The position numbers and the translations under genes were made by a program. A stretch of 64,000 bases of DNA, taken from contig CAZOJT010000007.1 of assembly GCA_964580215.1 (NCBI GenBank), forward strand, positions 32,976 through 96,975, given 5' to 3'. The notes under the pieces are model-generated. The model saw only the letters and a program-made list of their open reading frames with translations, had not been told where the DNA came from and ran no database searches. Numbering within the stretch: the stretch's first letter is position 1; every line of letters starts with the position of its first letter. This DNA comes from SM23-73-3 sp964580215. Its GTDB lineage: Bacteria > Zixibacteria > MSB-5A5 > SM1-73. Shown here in pieces: positions 33,834 to 41,434 of the stretch.

Positions 33834-36521
33834 ATGAAAGTTGACAAGCTTTTAAGATATGGAATTCCTGAATCGGTGATCGAAAGCTGGAGGAAAACCC
33901 AGGGGGAGATGCTTTTGCCCTTGCAGGCTATGGCAGTGACCAGGCATAATCTTATGAATAATCAGAGCCTGATTATCTCTGCTCCCACCTCCTCCGGCAA
34001 AACCTTCTGTGGGGAGATGGCCGCAGTGGCAAATCTATTCAAAAGGAAAAAAGTGATTTTTCTGGTTCCCCTGAAAGCCATCGCCGAGGAGAAATATTCT
34101 GACTTCTGTCAAAAGTATGCCCCACTGGGTATCAAGGTGGCTATCTCCACCCGGGATCGGCAGGAGGATGACAGGGAAATCGAGTTTGGGAATTTTGATC
34201 TGGCTATCATGATCTATGAGAAATTCAATCAGCTTCTGATCAAAAATTTAGACATCCTGAGACAGGTCAATCTAATAGTGGTAGATGAGCTTCAGATGAT
34301 TGGTGATCCCGCACGTGGTGCCACACTGGAGCTGGCTTTTACCAAGATCAAAAGCTCAAAATATTCCCCGCAGATTCTGGGTTTGTCTGCAGTGTTGAAG
34401 GATGTAGACCAGTTAGCATCCTGGTTAGGGTGTCAGCTTCTTCTGGAGAAATCCAGACCGGTGGAGCTTTTGCAGGGAGTGCTTCTTGATGGGAAATTCC
34501 ACTTTAGAAAACATAATTCAGGTGAGGAGGGAACCCAGCAACTGGTGGAACTGGATTCAGAGGAGTCGCACCAGATTCTTTTTGCCAACGTGGAGAAATT
34601 GCTTGAAGATGGAGAACAGGTTCTGGTATTTTTGAAAAGCAAAAAGGCCTGTGAAGATTGTGCCCTTCTGTTTTCGGAGGAAATCAAGCTCTCCTCCGGT
34701 GTAAATGCTATTGAAGCTTTATCCGAGTTGGAGAACACCACCCTCAAAGGGAAGCTAACTTTTTGCTTACAAAAAGGAATTGCTTTCCACAATGCAGATT
34801 TAACCTCAGGCGAAAGAAAAGTGATAGAGCATTTCTATCTGAAGGGAGAAATTAAGGCGATCTTCTCCACCACTACCCTTTCTTTGGGAATAAATCTTCC
34901 TGCTAAAACCGTGTTCATAGAAACGCAAAAATTCGAGAAGGGAGAGTATTCTGACAAAGCGGTGATGTTGCCCATAAGCTGGAGCGAGTATGAAAATATG
35001 TCGGGAAGGGCGGGCAGATTCGGTCTTCAAAAAGATTTTGGAAGATCCATAATAATTGCCCAGAACAGATTTCAGTTCGATTCCCTATGGGAGGGATATA
35101 TTGAGGGAGAGGAAGAAAAGATAACATCGCAACTTCCTCAGAAAGAGTTGGGTGATGTGATTTTGGATCTGGTCGCCTCTGGCGCTGGGAAAAGCTTATC
35201 TCACCTGAAGCAGGCGATAAGCTCCTGTTTGGATGGGAAATTGATTGCACAGGATGAAGATGTGTTGGAGGAAAAGCTAAAAGAACTCGTCGAAGAGAAG
35301 ATTCTTTTTAAAAGTGGCGAAACTCTCTCTCCATCCAGATTAGGAAGTTTGTATGCGTTCAAGGGTATCTCCATTCACACCGGTCTTTCCATTAAGAAAA
35401 AGCTGGAAGGTCTGCTGGATCTCGATCCTTTAAGCTGGTTTTACTCTGTTCTGAATACAAAGGACGGGGAGGACGTTTACATAAACGTGGGCTTCTGGGA
35501 ACAGCAGAACCGGGTGTATGAGAAAGCCCTGACTGAAAGATATAAAGATGACCTCTCAATAGATGAAGAAATTAAGAAACTACTGGAGAAGAAGATTAGC
35601 TTTTCACCCAGAGAAATCAGATTGGTGAAGCTGTGCTCCCTTCTTTGTGAATGGATAACCTCCACGGCTACTTTGGATATGGAAGCAAGGTATTTTTGTC
35701 GTTCTGGCCAGATTGAGCAGATAGGGAAAAGGGTAAGTTGGCTTTTGGACGCGGCCTGTGGGATAGCCAGAGTTTTGAATTCAGATAAGAGATTGGTTCA
35801 TTTTTTAAGAAGGCTTTCTCTGAAAGTGAATTTCGGAGTGAATGGTGCGGGATTAAAATTAGCCCGTTTAAGGGTGCCCGGTCTGGGAAGAGATTATATC
35901 TGGTGCCTGGTAAAGGAAGGCTTTAGCAATTTAAGGAAAATCAAAGAGGCAAAGCTCGAAGAGTTGGAGCGGACACTTCCCCACCAGGTAGCACAGAGAT
36001 TATCGGAGATCTCGTCGAAGGCAGGAAAGGAAAAAATAGATGAAAGATCAAAGCGTCCAAAAAGGAAAGAAAGCTTTGTGCATCAGGTTGGAACTCTAAA
36101 AGGAGAGGAAATAAGTTTGGTGATCGATGGGACGCCGGTAAAGGATAAATTTCTGGTTTTGGTAAATGGAAGAAAAATAAATCTCTCTGCTAAGAGTTTT
36201 AAGTATCTGGTGAAGTTAGCCTGGGCCACTTTTAAAAATGAAGAAGGATGGATACATAAAAATGATTTCGAGCCAGGGGATAACCAGACCAGATACCTGC
36301 ATAGATTGAAAAAACAGATATTGCCCAGTTTAGATACCGGACAGTCTTTCATAGAAAACAATCGCTTGGGTTGCTATCGCCTGAATGTTTCAAAGGATAA
36401 AATCAGAATTAATCCACCTGCTTTTCTGAAGAATCCGGATATTGAAATAAAGAAGATGGCGGAGGAGTTGGCAAGCTGGATAAATGTATACGAAAAACAT
36501 GAGGCATCCAGCCTGGGATAA
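33834..36521 (+). CDS. Ski2-like helicase with a C-terminal winged helix
   Basis: 895 residues. Superfamily 2 helicase motifs are clear: SAPTSSGKTFCGEM (Walker A), VVDELQMIGDPARG (motif II as DELQ rather than DEAD/DExH), LGLSAVLKD (III), FSTTTLSLGINLPAKTV (V) and MSGRAGRFG (VI), in the Hel308/Ski2 arrangement. About 770-870 resembles an OmpR/PhoB-type winged helix (INLSAKSFKYLVKLAWATF ... NDFEPGDNQTRYLHRLKKQI). A repair or defence role is possible; none can be assigned. Start: ATG 33834 with GGGAGG five bases upstream, preferred over GTG 33807. Single-gene unit. Confidence 0.85.
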   Translation: MKVDKLLRYGIPESVIESWRKTQGEMLLPLQAMAVTRHNLMNNQSLIISAPTSSGKTFCGEMAAVANLFKRKKVIFLVPLKAIAEEKYSDFCQKYAPLGIKVAISTRDRQEDDREIEFGNFDLAIMIYEKFNQLLIKNLDILRQVNLIVVDELQMIGDPARGATLELAFTKIKSSKYSPQILGLSAVLKDVDQLASWLGCQLLLEKSRPVELLQGVLLDGKFHFRKHNSGEEGTQQLVELDSEESHQILFANVEKLLEDGEQVLVFLKSKKACEDCALLFSEEIKLSSGVNAIEALSELENTTLKGKLTFCLQKGIAFHNADLTSGERKVIEHFYLKGEIKAIFSTTTLSLGINLPAKTVFIETQKFEKGEYSDKAVMLPISWSEYENMSGRAGRFGLQKDFGRSIIIAQNRFQFDSLWEGYIEGEEEKITSQLPQKELGDVILDLVASGAGKSLSHLKQAISSCLDGKLIAQDEDVLEEKLKELVEEKILFKSGETLSPSRLGSLYAFKGISIHTGLSIKKKLEGLLDLDPLSWFYSVLNTKDGEDVYINVGFWEQQNRVYEKALTERYKDDLSIDEEIKKLLEKKISFSPREIRLVKLCSLLCEWITSTATLDMEARYFCRSGQIEQIGKRVSWLLDAACGIARVLNSDKRLVHFLRRLSLKVNFGVNGAGLKLARLRVPGLGRDYIWCLVKEGFSNLRKIKEAKLEELERTLPHQVAQRLSEISSKAGKEKIDERSKRPKRKESFVHQVGTLKGEEISLVIDGTPVKDKFLVLVNGRKINLSAKSFKYLVKLAWATFKNEEGWIHKNDFEPGDNQTRYLHRLKKQILPSLDTGQSFIENNRLGCYRLNVSKDKIRINPPAFLKNPDIEIKKMAEELASWINVYEKHEASSLG

Positions 36522-36721
36522 GATGAAAAACTCCGATCCGGAGTGCACCAGCTTGTCGTAGCAAAGCGGAGACCCCGACTTGGCGGGGCTGGTGCGGTTT
36601 TACTTTTTCAACATTCCCCAAAACAATACTTCCCACACGGACGTACCCTGAGACCATGCGGTTCTGGTCTGGGATAAGATGAAACACATTCATCACCAAT
36701 AAGGAAAACCTTCTAAAAGGT

Positions 36722-36843
36722 CTCTGAAAAAGTGCAGAAATCGGGCGGGCTAAGAGCCCGCCCTACGCGCTCGGGTATTGAATAACAATGATTTAGCCCG
36801 CGTAGGCGGGGCTCCCAGCCCCGCAAGAACGACTTTTTCAGAG
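36722..36843. repeat. MITE-like element with 12-bp terminal inverted repeats
   Basis: Ends CTCTGAAAAAGT and ACTTTTTCAGAG are perfect inverted repeats, 122 bp apart overall. The inside has GGGCGGGCT/AGCCCGCCC and GGCGGGGCTCC hairpins. The same ends bound 46521-46664. Confidence 0.82.
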
Positions 36844-36859
36844 CTCTCTCTAAAAATTC

Positions 36860-36887
36860 TTGACAAGGCTTCATAAATGATTATAAT
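36860..36887 (+). promoter_or_regulatory. Consensus sigma-70 promoter
   Basis: TTGACA (36860-36865), 16 bp, TATAAT (36882-36887): both hexamers perfect. The expected transcript would begin near 36894 and run through a structured Cys-codon module to the small gene at 37222. Confidence 0.75.
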
Positions 36888-36947
36888 GTGTCATATAAAC
36901 AGAATCGATTTCGCGAGAAATCGGATTATGATCAATATATCCAGGGG

Positions 36948-37073
36948 TGTCACCGGTTGGCGAGTAGGAGATGCATTTTTGTCACGGGTGAACCGGATGG
37001 TTCACCCCGCAGGCGTGTTATACGGCACTTGACACAGTGTTTGGGATGTTATGCGGAGACATATAAACAATGT
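36948..37073 (+). repeat. Leader module 1 with conserved hairpin and ATATAAACAATGTT end
   Basis: Contains the hairpin GGTGAACC/GGTTCACC and ends GGAGACATATAAACAATGTT. If translated it would read RRxIxxLxxCLxCY...YKQC, similar to the module at 37374-37502. The only in-frame start is a GTG at 36888, which abuts the -10 box and lies upstream of the expected transcription start, so a coding reading is doubtful. It may be a structured leader or a dispersed repeat. Confidence 0.4.
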
Positions 37074-37221
37074 TATGCCGCATGCCAGGTAGTGGCTGGG
37101 GATGGACGAGAAATCGCCGAGCGTGACGCCAAACGATCTCGTGTACTTACCTCTACGACCGAAGACGGGGTTTCGGCCCCACAGTCCGGCGCAACTCATT
37201 TTCAAGGAAGGAGAAACAGAA

Positions 37222-37329
37222 ATGGGTGATAAGGGGAAAAAAGATAAAAGCAAAAGGGAACAACGGAAAAAGGCCAAGCTTGATCCAAAGGAAAAACGAA
37301 AATTGAAAAAAGAAAAAAAGAATAAATAA
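37222..37329 (+). CDS. Very small lysine-rich basic protein
   Basis: 35 residues beginning MGDKGKKDKSKREQ and ending KEKRKLKKEKKNK: about half Lys/Arg, with no hydrophobic core. The start is supported by AAGGAAGGAG eight bases before the ATG. I recall similar tiny basic proteins in unrelated bacteria, which favours a real gene; nucleic-acid binding is a guess from charge. The upstream extension in the same frame to 37102 is less likely because the ribosome site sits at the internal ATG. Confidence 0.65.
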   Translation: MGDKGKKDKSKREQRKKAKLDPKEKRKLKKEKKNK

Positions 37330-37373
37330 ATGCCCAGTGCTGTCCGGTGACCTTAAATCAAGCAAGGAAGTTG

Positions 37374-37502
37374 TGTGCCAGTTACGAGAAGAGCCGGGTG
37401 GCCCACAGCTGTGCTGTGGGGCACCCCGGCTGTTTTCTAAGGCGTCTTATTCAGCAATTGAAGCCATGTTTGAAGTGTTATTTGGATCAATATAAACAAT
37501 GT
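37374..37502 (+). repeat. Leader module 2, paralogous to 36948-37073
   Basis: Hairpin GGGTGGCCCACAG/CTGTGGGGCACCC (37396-37427), then sequence ending GGATCAATATAAACAATGTT. It stays open in frame with the Nudix gene downstream, so an N-terminal Cys-rich extension is possible (C-x2-C in PCLKCY). A third copy of the hairpin alone is at 38002-38033. Confidence 0.5.
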
Positions 37503-37517
37503 TCGGAGCAAGATGAA

Positions 37518-37973
37518 ATGAGAGCACCGTTCCAGATTTTGGTCATTCCATTCCGGCGGACAGCAACGGGGCTGGAGTTTGCTGTGCTCAAGCGCAGTGA
37601 TGCCGACTATTGGCAGTTCGTAGCCGGTGGTGGAGAGGATGGCGAAACACCAATCGAAGCGGCTCAACGTGAAACCCAGGAGGAAGTCGGCATCACCGGG
37701 GACCTCATCCAGCTTGATTCCTTGTCAACGGTACCAAAGGATTGCTTTGCCGCCGAGTCATGGGGACAGGATGTCTATGTCATACCGGAACACTGCTTCG
37801 CCGTCGACACCGGAGATCATGTGATCGCCCTTTCGGGCGAGCACACGGAACTGCGCTGGGTTCCATATGAACGGGCTCGCAGCCTGCTCGAATGGGACAG
37901 TAATCGCAATGCTCTTTGGGAACTGAATGAAAGGCTGAAAGCTCCGAACCAAGCACTCGAGGCGACGTCCTAA
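37518..37973 (+). CDS. Nudix hydrolase (NudB-like)
   Basis: 151 residues from ATG 37518, with CGGAG nine bases upstream. The Nudix box is complete: GGGEDGETPIEAAQRETQEE then VGI (about 38-60). The beta strand FQILVIPFRR at the N-terminus and HTELRWVPYERA near the C-terminus match the dihydroneopterin triphosphate/dATP pyrophosphohydrolase group, so a housecleaning or folate role is possible. An in-frame upstream extension to 37347 would give a 208-residue protein with a cysteine-rich N-terminus; the ribosome site favours the short form. Codons are GC-richer than those of neighbours, which hints at transfer. Confidence 0.85.
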   Translation: MRAPFQILVIPFRRTATGLEFAVLKRSDADYWQFVAGGGEDGETPIEAAQRETQEEVGITGDLIQLDSLSTVPKDCFAAESWGQDVYVIPEHCFAVDTGDHVIALSGEHTELRWVPYERARSLLEWDSNRNALWELNERLKAPNQALEATS

Positions 37974-38001
37974 AGGCCACGCCTCAGTGCAATCGATAGG
38001 C

Positions 38002-38033
38002 GGGTGACCCACAGCTGTGCTGTGAGGCACCCC
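38002..38033. repeat. GGGTGACCCACAG hairpin
   Basis: Near-identical to the hairpin at 37396-37427 (arms GGGTGACCCACAG and CTGTGAGGCACCC). It lies between the Nudix and methyltransferase genes. Confidence 0.7.
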
Positions 38034-38107
38034 GGCACACCGCGGCTTTAACTCTCTGTCAGGACTGAAGTCCTGGCGGAACAAAAGCATGTATCATACG
38101 GATTGTC

Positions 38108-38713
38108 ATGGATACTGTCAGGTACTATGTATCTCTGGTATCGGTGGTTGCGTTTCCGCCTCCGGTGGTTGCATGGCTTCTTGTTCATCCATTGGCCGAG
38201 ATGATGCGCCGGATCGGACTCTTGCGTGCATACGCGTTAATATTTGGGTTCTATGCCATAGGTATGTTTTCGATCTGGTTGATCCGCGATTATATCCTGG
38301 TCATTGATTTTGGATTCAGTGCTCCTTTATCAGCTCTTGCCATATTATTGTTCTCCCTGTCAATTTACATACGTGTGTCGTGGAGACGGGTGCTCCGTTC
38401 ATCGACGATACTGGGCTTGCCGGAGTTATCAGGGAGGAATGAACCTGATGATCTTGTAACCGAGGGAATCTACTCGCGTGTTCGGCATCCGCGGTATCTA
38501 GAGGTCGGATTAGGACTTTGGGCGGCAGCGCTCTTCAGTAACAACCTAGCAGTCTATATTGTAGGCTTGGCGTATATTCCTTTGATATACTTGGTTGCGA
38601 TTTTAGAGGAGCGAGAGTTGAGAAATCGGTTTGGGACTGAGTACGATCATTATTGCTCTAAAGTGCCACGGTTTATACCGAGAATCAGAATGCGGGACCG
38701 TGGACTAGACTAA
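38108..38713 (+). CDS. Membrane methyltransferase, isoprenylcysteine/phospholipid type
   Basis: 201 residues with four or five hydrophobic segments (about 8-30, 40-60, 65-90, 140-165). The C-terminal ICMT/PEMT signature is LVTEGIYSRVRHPRYLE, then EERELRNRFGTEYDHYCSKVPRFIP, binding SAM through the RHPRY and EE motifs. Bacterial members methylate varied lipids or small molecules; the substrate is unknown. Start: ATG 38108, no strong ribosome site. An upstream hairpin may separate it from the Nudix gene. Confidence 0.85.
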   Translation: MDTVRYYVSLVSVVAFPPPVVAWLLVHPLAEMMRRIGLLRAYALIFGFYAIGMFSIWLIRDYILVIDFGFSAPLSALAILLFSLSIYIRVSWRRVLRSSTILGLPELSGRNEPDDLVTEGIYSRVRHPRYLEVGLGLWAAALFSNNLAVYIVGLAYIPLIYLVAILEERELRNRFGTEYDHYCSKVPRFIPRIRMRDRGLD

Positions 38714-39145
38714 TTGGTGATTTCAGTTCGTAGGTCAAGCATGGCGTAGCCTGCTTGACGAAAAAGATCTAACCTGTAGTCTCTTCTACCGCAAGGAGCA
38801 AATCCACCATTTATGGTAAGTCTCGAACCACAACTTTAGTGGTGAAAAGGATAGCTCCACCTTTATGGGAAATGAATATATGATACATGCACAGAAACTC
38901 CCCTTGTGGGAGACGAATAATCCCTTCAGGGTGAACCCTCTTAAAGCACCTCCGGGTGGGCAGAGAAAACACACGTCCGTTCACGGTGAATCCGTTCCCA
39001 AGAGCCAAAATTCACACCAACTTACTAGTAGACTTGTAGGTCGGGCTGTCGACAGACTGCCCGACAACAACCTGATAGGAGCAGGAATCAGTTTGCATCT
39101 TATTATTGATTTTTTCTCCCCCGCCTGTTTTGGGCCTGTCTTGAA

Positions 39146-39167
39146 ATTCGTATGAATGCATACGCAT
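39146..39167. repeat. 22-base hairpin tag, copy 1
   Basis: ATTCGTATGAATGCATACG plus CAT; stem CGTATG/CATACG with loop AATG. All 22 bases are identical to 44868-44889 inside the PIN toxin gene. Confidence 0.8.
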
Positions 39168-39455
39168 CCCCTTTTAGCAAAGGGGGATTTTTCAAGTTTC
39201 AAATCCCCACCTGTCCCCTTTTTTCTAAAGGGGGGATGTAAACAATTATATGCTCTCCTCACGATGTGCAAAAGACATTTGATATGAACCATCTAATTGA
39301 TACCGATCCACAGGATCCAAATTCGGACGACAGAGAAGTTTGTAGGTCCGGTTGCGATCTCCCGCCAGAGGCGGGACGGGAGAGCTACCCAACAAGCAGC
39401 TGAAAATAACTTAAAACAATCACCAGTAAGGTCAGTAAGGTCAGAAATACCAGTT

Positions 39456-39521
39456 GGTAGGTCGGGTGCCCTGCGCACCTGACAAATGAAAGTGTCAGGA
39501 GCACGCGGCTCCCGACCTACA
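39456..39521. repeat. GTAGGTCGGG inverted-repeat element
   Basis: Ends GTAGGTCGGG and CCCGACCTAC, with further inverted pairs inside (GTGCCCTGCGCACCTGACA facing TGTCAGGAGCACGCGGC). Confidence 0.65.
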
Positions 39522-39790
39522 CACTGATACAGAGATTAAGGGCATGGCGGAGGAGTTGGTTAGGTTGAAAAGCAGATATTAAAAGCTTGTGTCGGAAGCT
39601 GTGGCAAAGAATGAGACACTTCTGTGATATAAACGTAGGGGTGGAGCTTCAACTCCACCCATTTAAGATTAATTGCAAGTATCTTTAGATTGTCTCAAAA
39701 ATGTTCTGCCGAAATTGTCGCCATTATATGAGAGCACTGGATTCGAATCCAGCGCCCCAATTTTACAAAAACTTTATCTTGCCAGAACCA

Positions 39791-39877
39791 TTCTCTCTTG
39801 GATGTTGCTTAATCTTTTCCCCGCCTTTGGCGGGATGTATAATTTGTATTTGGTTTCTACAATAAATCTTCATTTTC
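39791..39877 (+). repeat. Dispersed repeat, copy B
   Basis: TTCTCTCTTGGATGTTGCTT ... GGCGGGATGTATAATTTG ... TTGGTTTCTAC. It matches the minus-strand reading of 26069-26143 with few differences. Confidence 0.75.
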
Positions 39878-40000
39878 TTGTTGAATCTGGTAAAAAAATC
39901 CATAAATTATAGAGTTGTGCACTTTTTGGGATTTGTGCCGCACCGTCAGAGCAAGAAAAAAATAGGAATGGTTCAGTAACCCAAAAAAACAGGAGGAGAG

Positions 40001-41143
40001 ATGACCTATAACATGTCTGAAAGTCAGCAAAAAGTTCGAGAGATGGCGCGGGAGTTTGCTGAAGGAGAGATAGCACCTATCTCCGCTGAGTTGGACAGGC
40101 GTGAGCCTGAGTTTCCCAGAGAGTTATTCAAAAAGATGGCTGACGCGGGTTTTATGGCTTTTCCAATAGCAAAAGAATACGGGGGATTGGAGAAAAGCAA
40201 AATAGACTATGTCACCTTAATTGAGGAGATATCCTGGTTTGATGCCCCCTCTGCCCTTATAATGGCGGTGGACAATTTGGCTTCCGACCCGATTGAGATC
40301 TTTGGGTCTGAGGAACAGAAGAAAAAATATCTTCCCAAGATGGCATCCGGAGAGATCATCGGAGCTTTTGCATTAACTGAACCCAATGCTGGATCAGATG
40401 CGGCAAATCAGCAGACCACGGCCAAGGTGGATGGAGACTCCTTTGTGATAAACGGAGAGAAGATCTTCATCATGAACGGAGATGTGGCTGATTTGGTGGT
40501 GCTATTCTGCAAGATTGTCCAAGAGGGTGATAGAGATAAGGTTTCAGCCATCCTTTTGGAGAAAGGCACCCACGGATTTTCCTCAGAAAAGCTTAAGTGG
40601 AAGATGGGAATGCGGATGTCCACCACCGGAAGGCTTAAACTGGAGAATGTGAGAGTCCCCAGGTCTAATCTTCTGGGAGAGGCAGGCAAGGGCTTTAAAA
40701 TGGCGTTAAAAACATTGGATGGCGCCAGAATTGGCGTGGCGGCTCAGTCCGTTGGGATTGCACAGAGAGCCTTTGATGAGTCGGTCAAGTATGCAAAAAA
40801 AAGGGAGCAGTTCGGCGCACCCATCGCCAAGCTCCAAGCCATTCAGTGGATGATTGCGGATATGAGTACCAGATTGGAAGCCGCCCGTCTTCTAACCTAT
40901 AAAGTTGCTTTGATGGAAGATAAAGGCGAACGCGTAAATCTGGCTGCTGCCCAAGCCAAGCTGTTTGCTTCTGAGACGGCAAACTTCTGTGTTAACAAAG
41001 CCATGCAGATTCATGGAGGATACGGCTATATTGGGGAGTTCTCGGAAATAGAGAAGTTGTATAGGGATCAAAGGGTTACAGAAATCTATGAAGGAACGTC
41101 TGAAGTTCAAAGGCTGGTGATCGCCGCGAATTATTTGAGATAA
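40001..41143 (+). CDS. Acyl-CoA dehydrogenase
   Basis: 380 residues, a short/branched-chain acyl-CoA dehydrogenase by length. Marks: FALTEPNAGSDAANQQT (FAD/substrate site), KREQFGAPIAKLQAIQ, MQIHGGYGYIGEFSEIEKLYRD, and the catalytic Glu in EIYEGTSEVQRLVI (about 365). It oxidises acyl-CoA to enoyl-CoA and passes electrons to ETF. With the methylmalonyl-CoA genes downstream, an isobutyryl- or butyryl-CoA substrate is plausible. The ATG follows CAGGAGGAGAG. Confidence 0.93.
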   Translation: MTYNMSESQQKVREMAREFAEGEIAPISAELDRREPEFPRELFKKMADAGFMAFPIAKEYGGLEKSKIDYVTLIEEISWFDAPSALIMAVDNLASDPIEIFGSEEQKKKYLPKMASGEIIGAFALTEPNAGSDAANQQTTAKVDGDSFVINGEKIFIMNGDVADLVVLFCKIVQEGDRDKVSAILLEKGTHGFSSEKLKWKMGMRMSTTGRLKLENVRVPRSNLLGEAGKGFKMALKTLDGARIGVAAQSVGIAQRAFDESVKYAKKREQFGAPIAKLQAIQWMIADMSTRLEAARLLTYKVALMEDKGERVNLAAAQAKLFASETANFCVNKAMQIHGGYGYIGEFSEIEKLYRDQRVTEIYEGTSEVQRLVIAANYLR

Positions 41144-41242
41144 CCTCACCCCCTAATCCCTCTCTCCTTGTTTAAGGAGAGGGGGACAAAAGGGGGAGAG
41201 GTAAACGCGTAGCCAAGCCTTTATGGCTTGTCGGTTTGAGGA

Positions 41243-41371
41243 GTGGTAATAGTAAAAACCATGAAGATGGAAAACGAGCTGAAAGCTAAATTCGATGGAA
41301 AGGTGAAAGCCTTCAAGGTGAAGGAACATCAGGCAGTGGATAAGGATCAGGTGTTGGTGGTATTTGAGTAA
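41243..41371 (+). pseudogene. Remnant of a biotin carboxyl carrier gene (3' end)
   Basis: About 129 bp closely match the last part of the carrier gene at 50348-50854. They read TMKMENELKAKFDGKVKAF and KVKEHQAVDKDQVLVVFE then stop, but no start or biotin-domain N-terminus remains. The biotin-site AMKM has become TMKM. It lies just before an accessory block. The same 3' end is repeated at 51728-51787. Confidence 0.85.
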
Positions 41372-41434
41372 TTCATTCCTGAAACTTTACCGCGAATGCG
41401 TTCCTTCATCGATGGAACTAATGGGGTAAAGGCT

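Larger units (their letters stand above)
36522..36887. other. Repeat-rich region after the helicase gene
   Basis: GCACCAGC/GCTGGTGC inverted repeat (about 36545-36595) followed by T-rich DNA, a 17-base direct repeat CTGGGATAAGATGAAA at 36516 and 36670, the 122-bp element at 36722, and a strong promoter at 36860. Confidence 0.6.
38714..40000. other. 1.3-kb gene-free region of chained repeats
   Basis: No gene is supported. In order: a GTAGGTCAA element (38730-38759); a series of hairpins each with a TTTA/TTCA-type loop (38830-38960); a 22-base hairpin tag (39146-39167) identical to the one inside the PIN gene; an inverted pair CATCCCC...GGGGGATG (39166-39236); a GTAGGTCGGG...CCCGACCTACA element (39456-39521); a GGGGTGGAG/CTCCACCC hairpin (39635-39660); a tRNA T-arm-like stretch (39738-39760); and a dispersed repeat (39791-39877). 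Confidence 0.65.

Noticed and set aside
36888..37229. 113-residue frame starting with GTG beside the promoter
   Set aside because: The GTG abuts the -10 box and so precedes the transcript start; no internal ATG is present. Kept as a leader module instead.
39730..39765. tRNA-like 3' end (GGATTCGAATCC followed by AGCGCCCCA)
   Set aside because: The T-arm gives a six-base loop rather than seven, and no D-arm, anticodon arm or acceptor partner lies upstream. At most a remnant.
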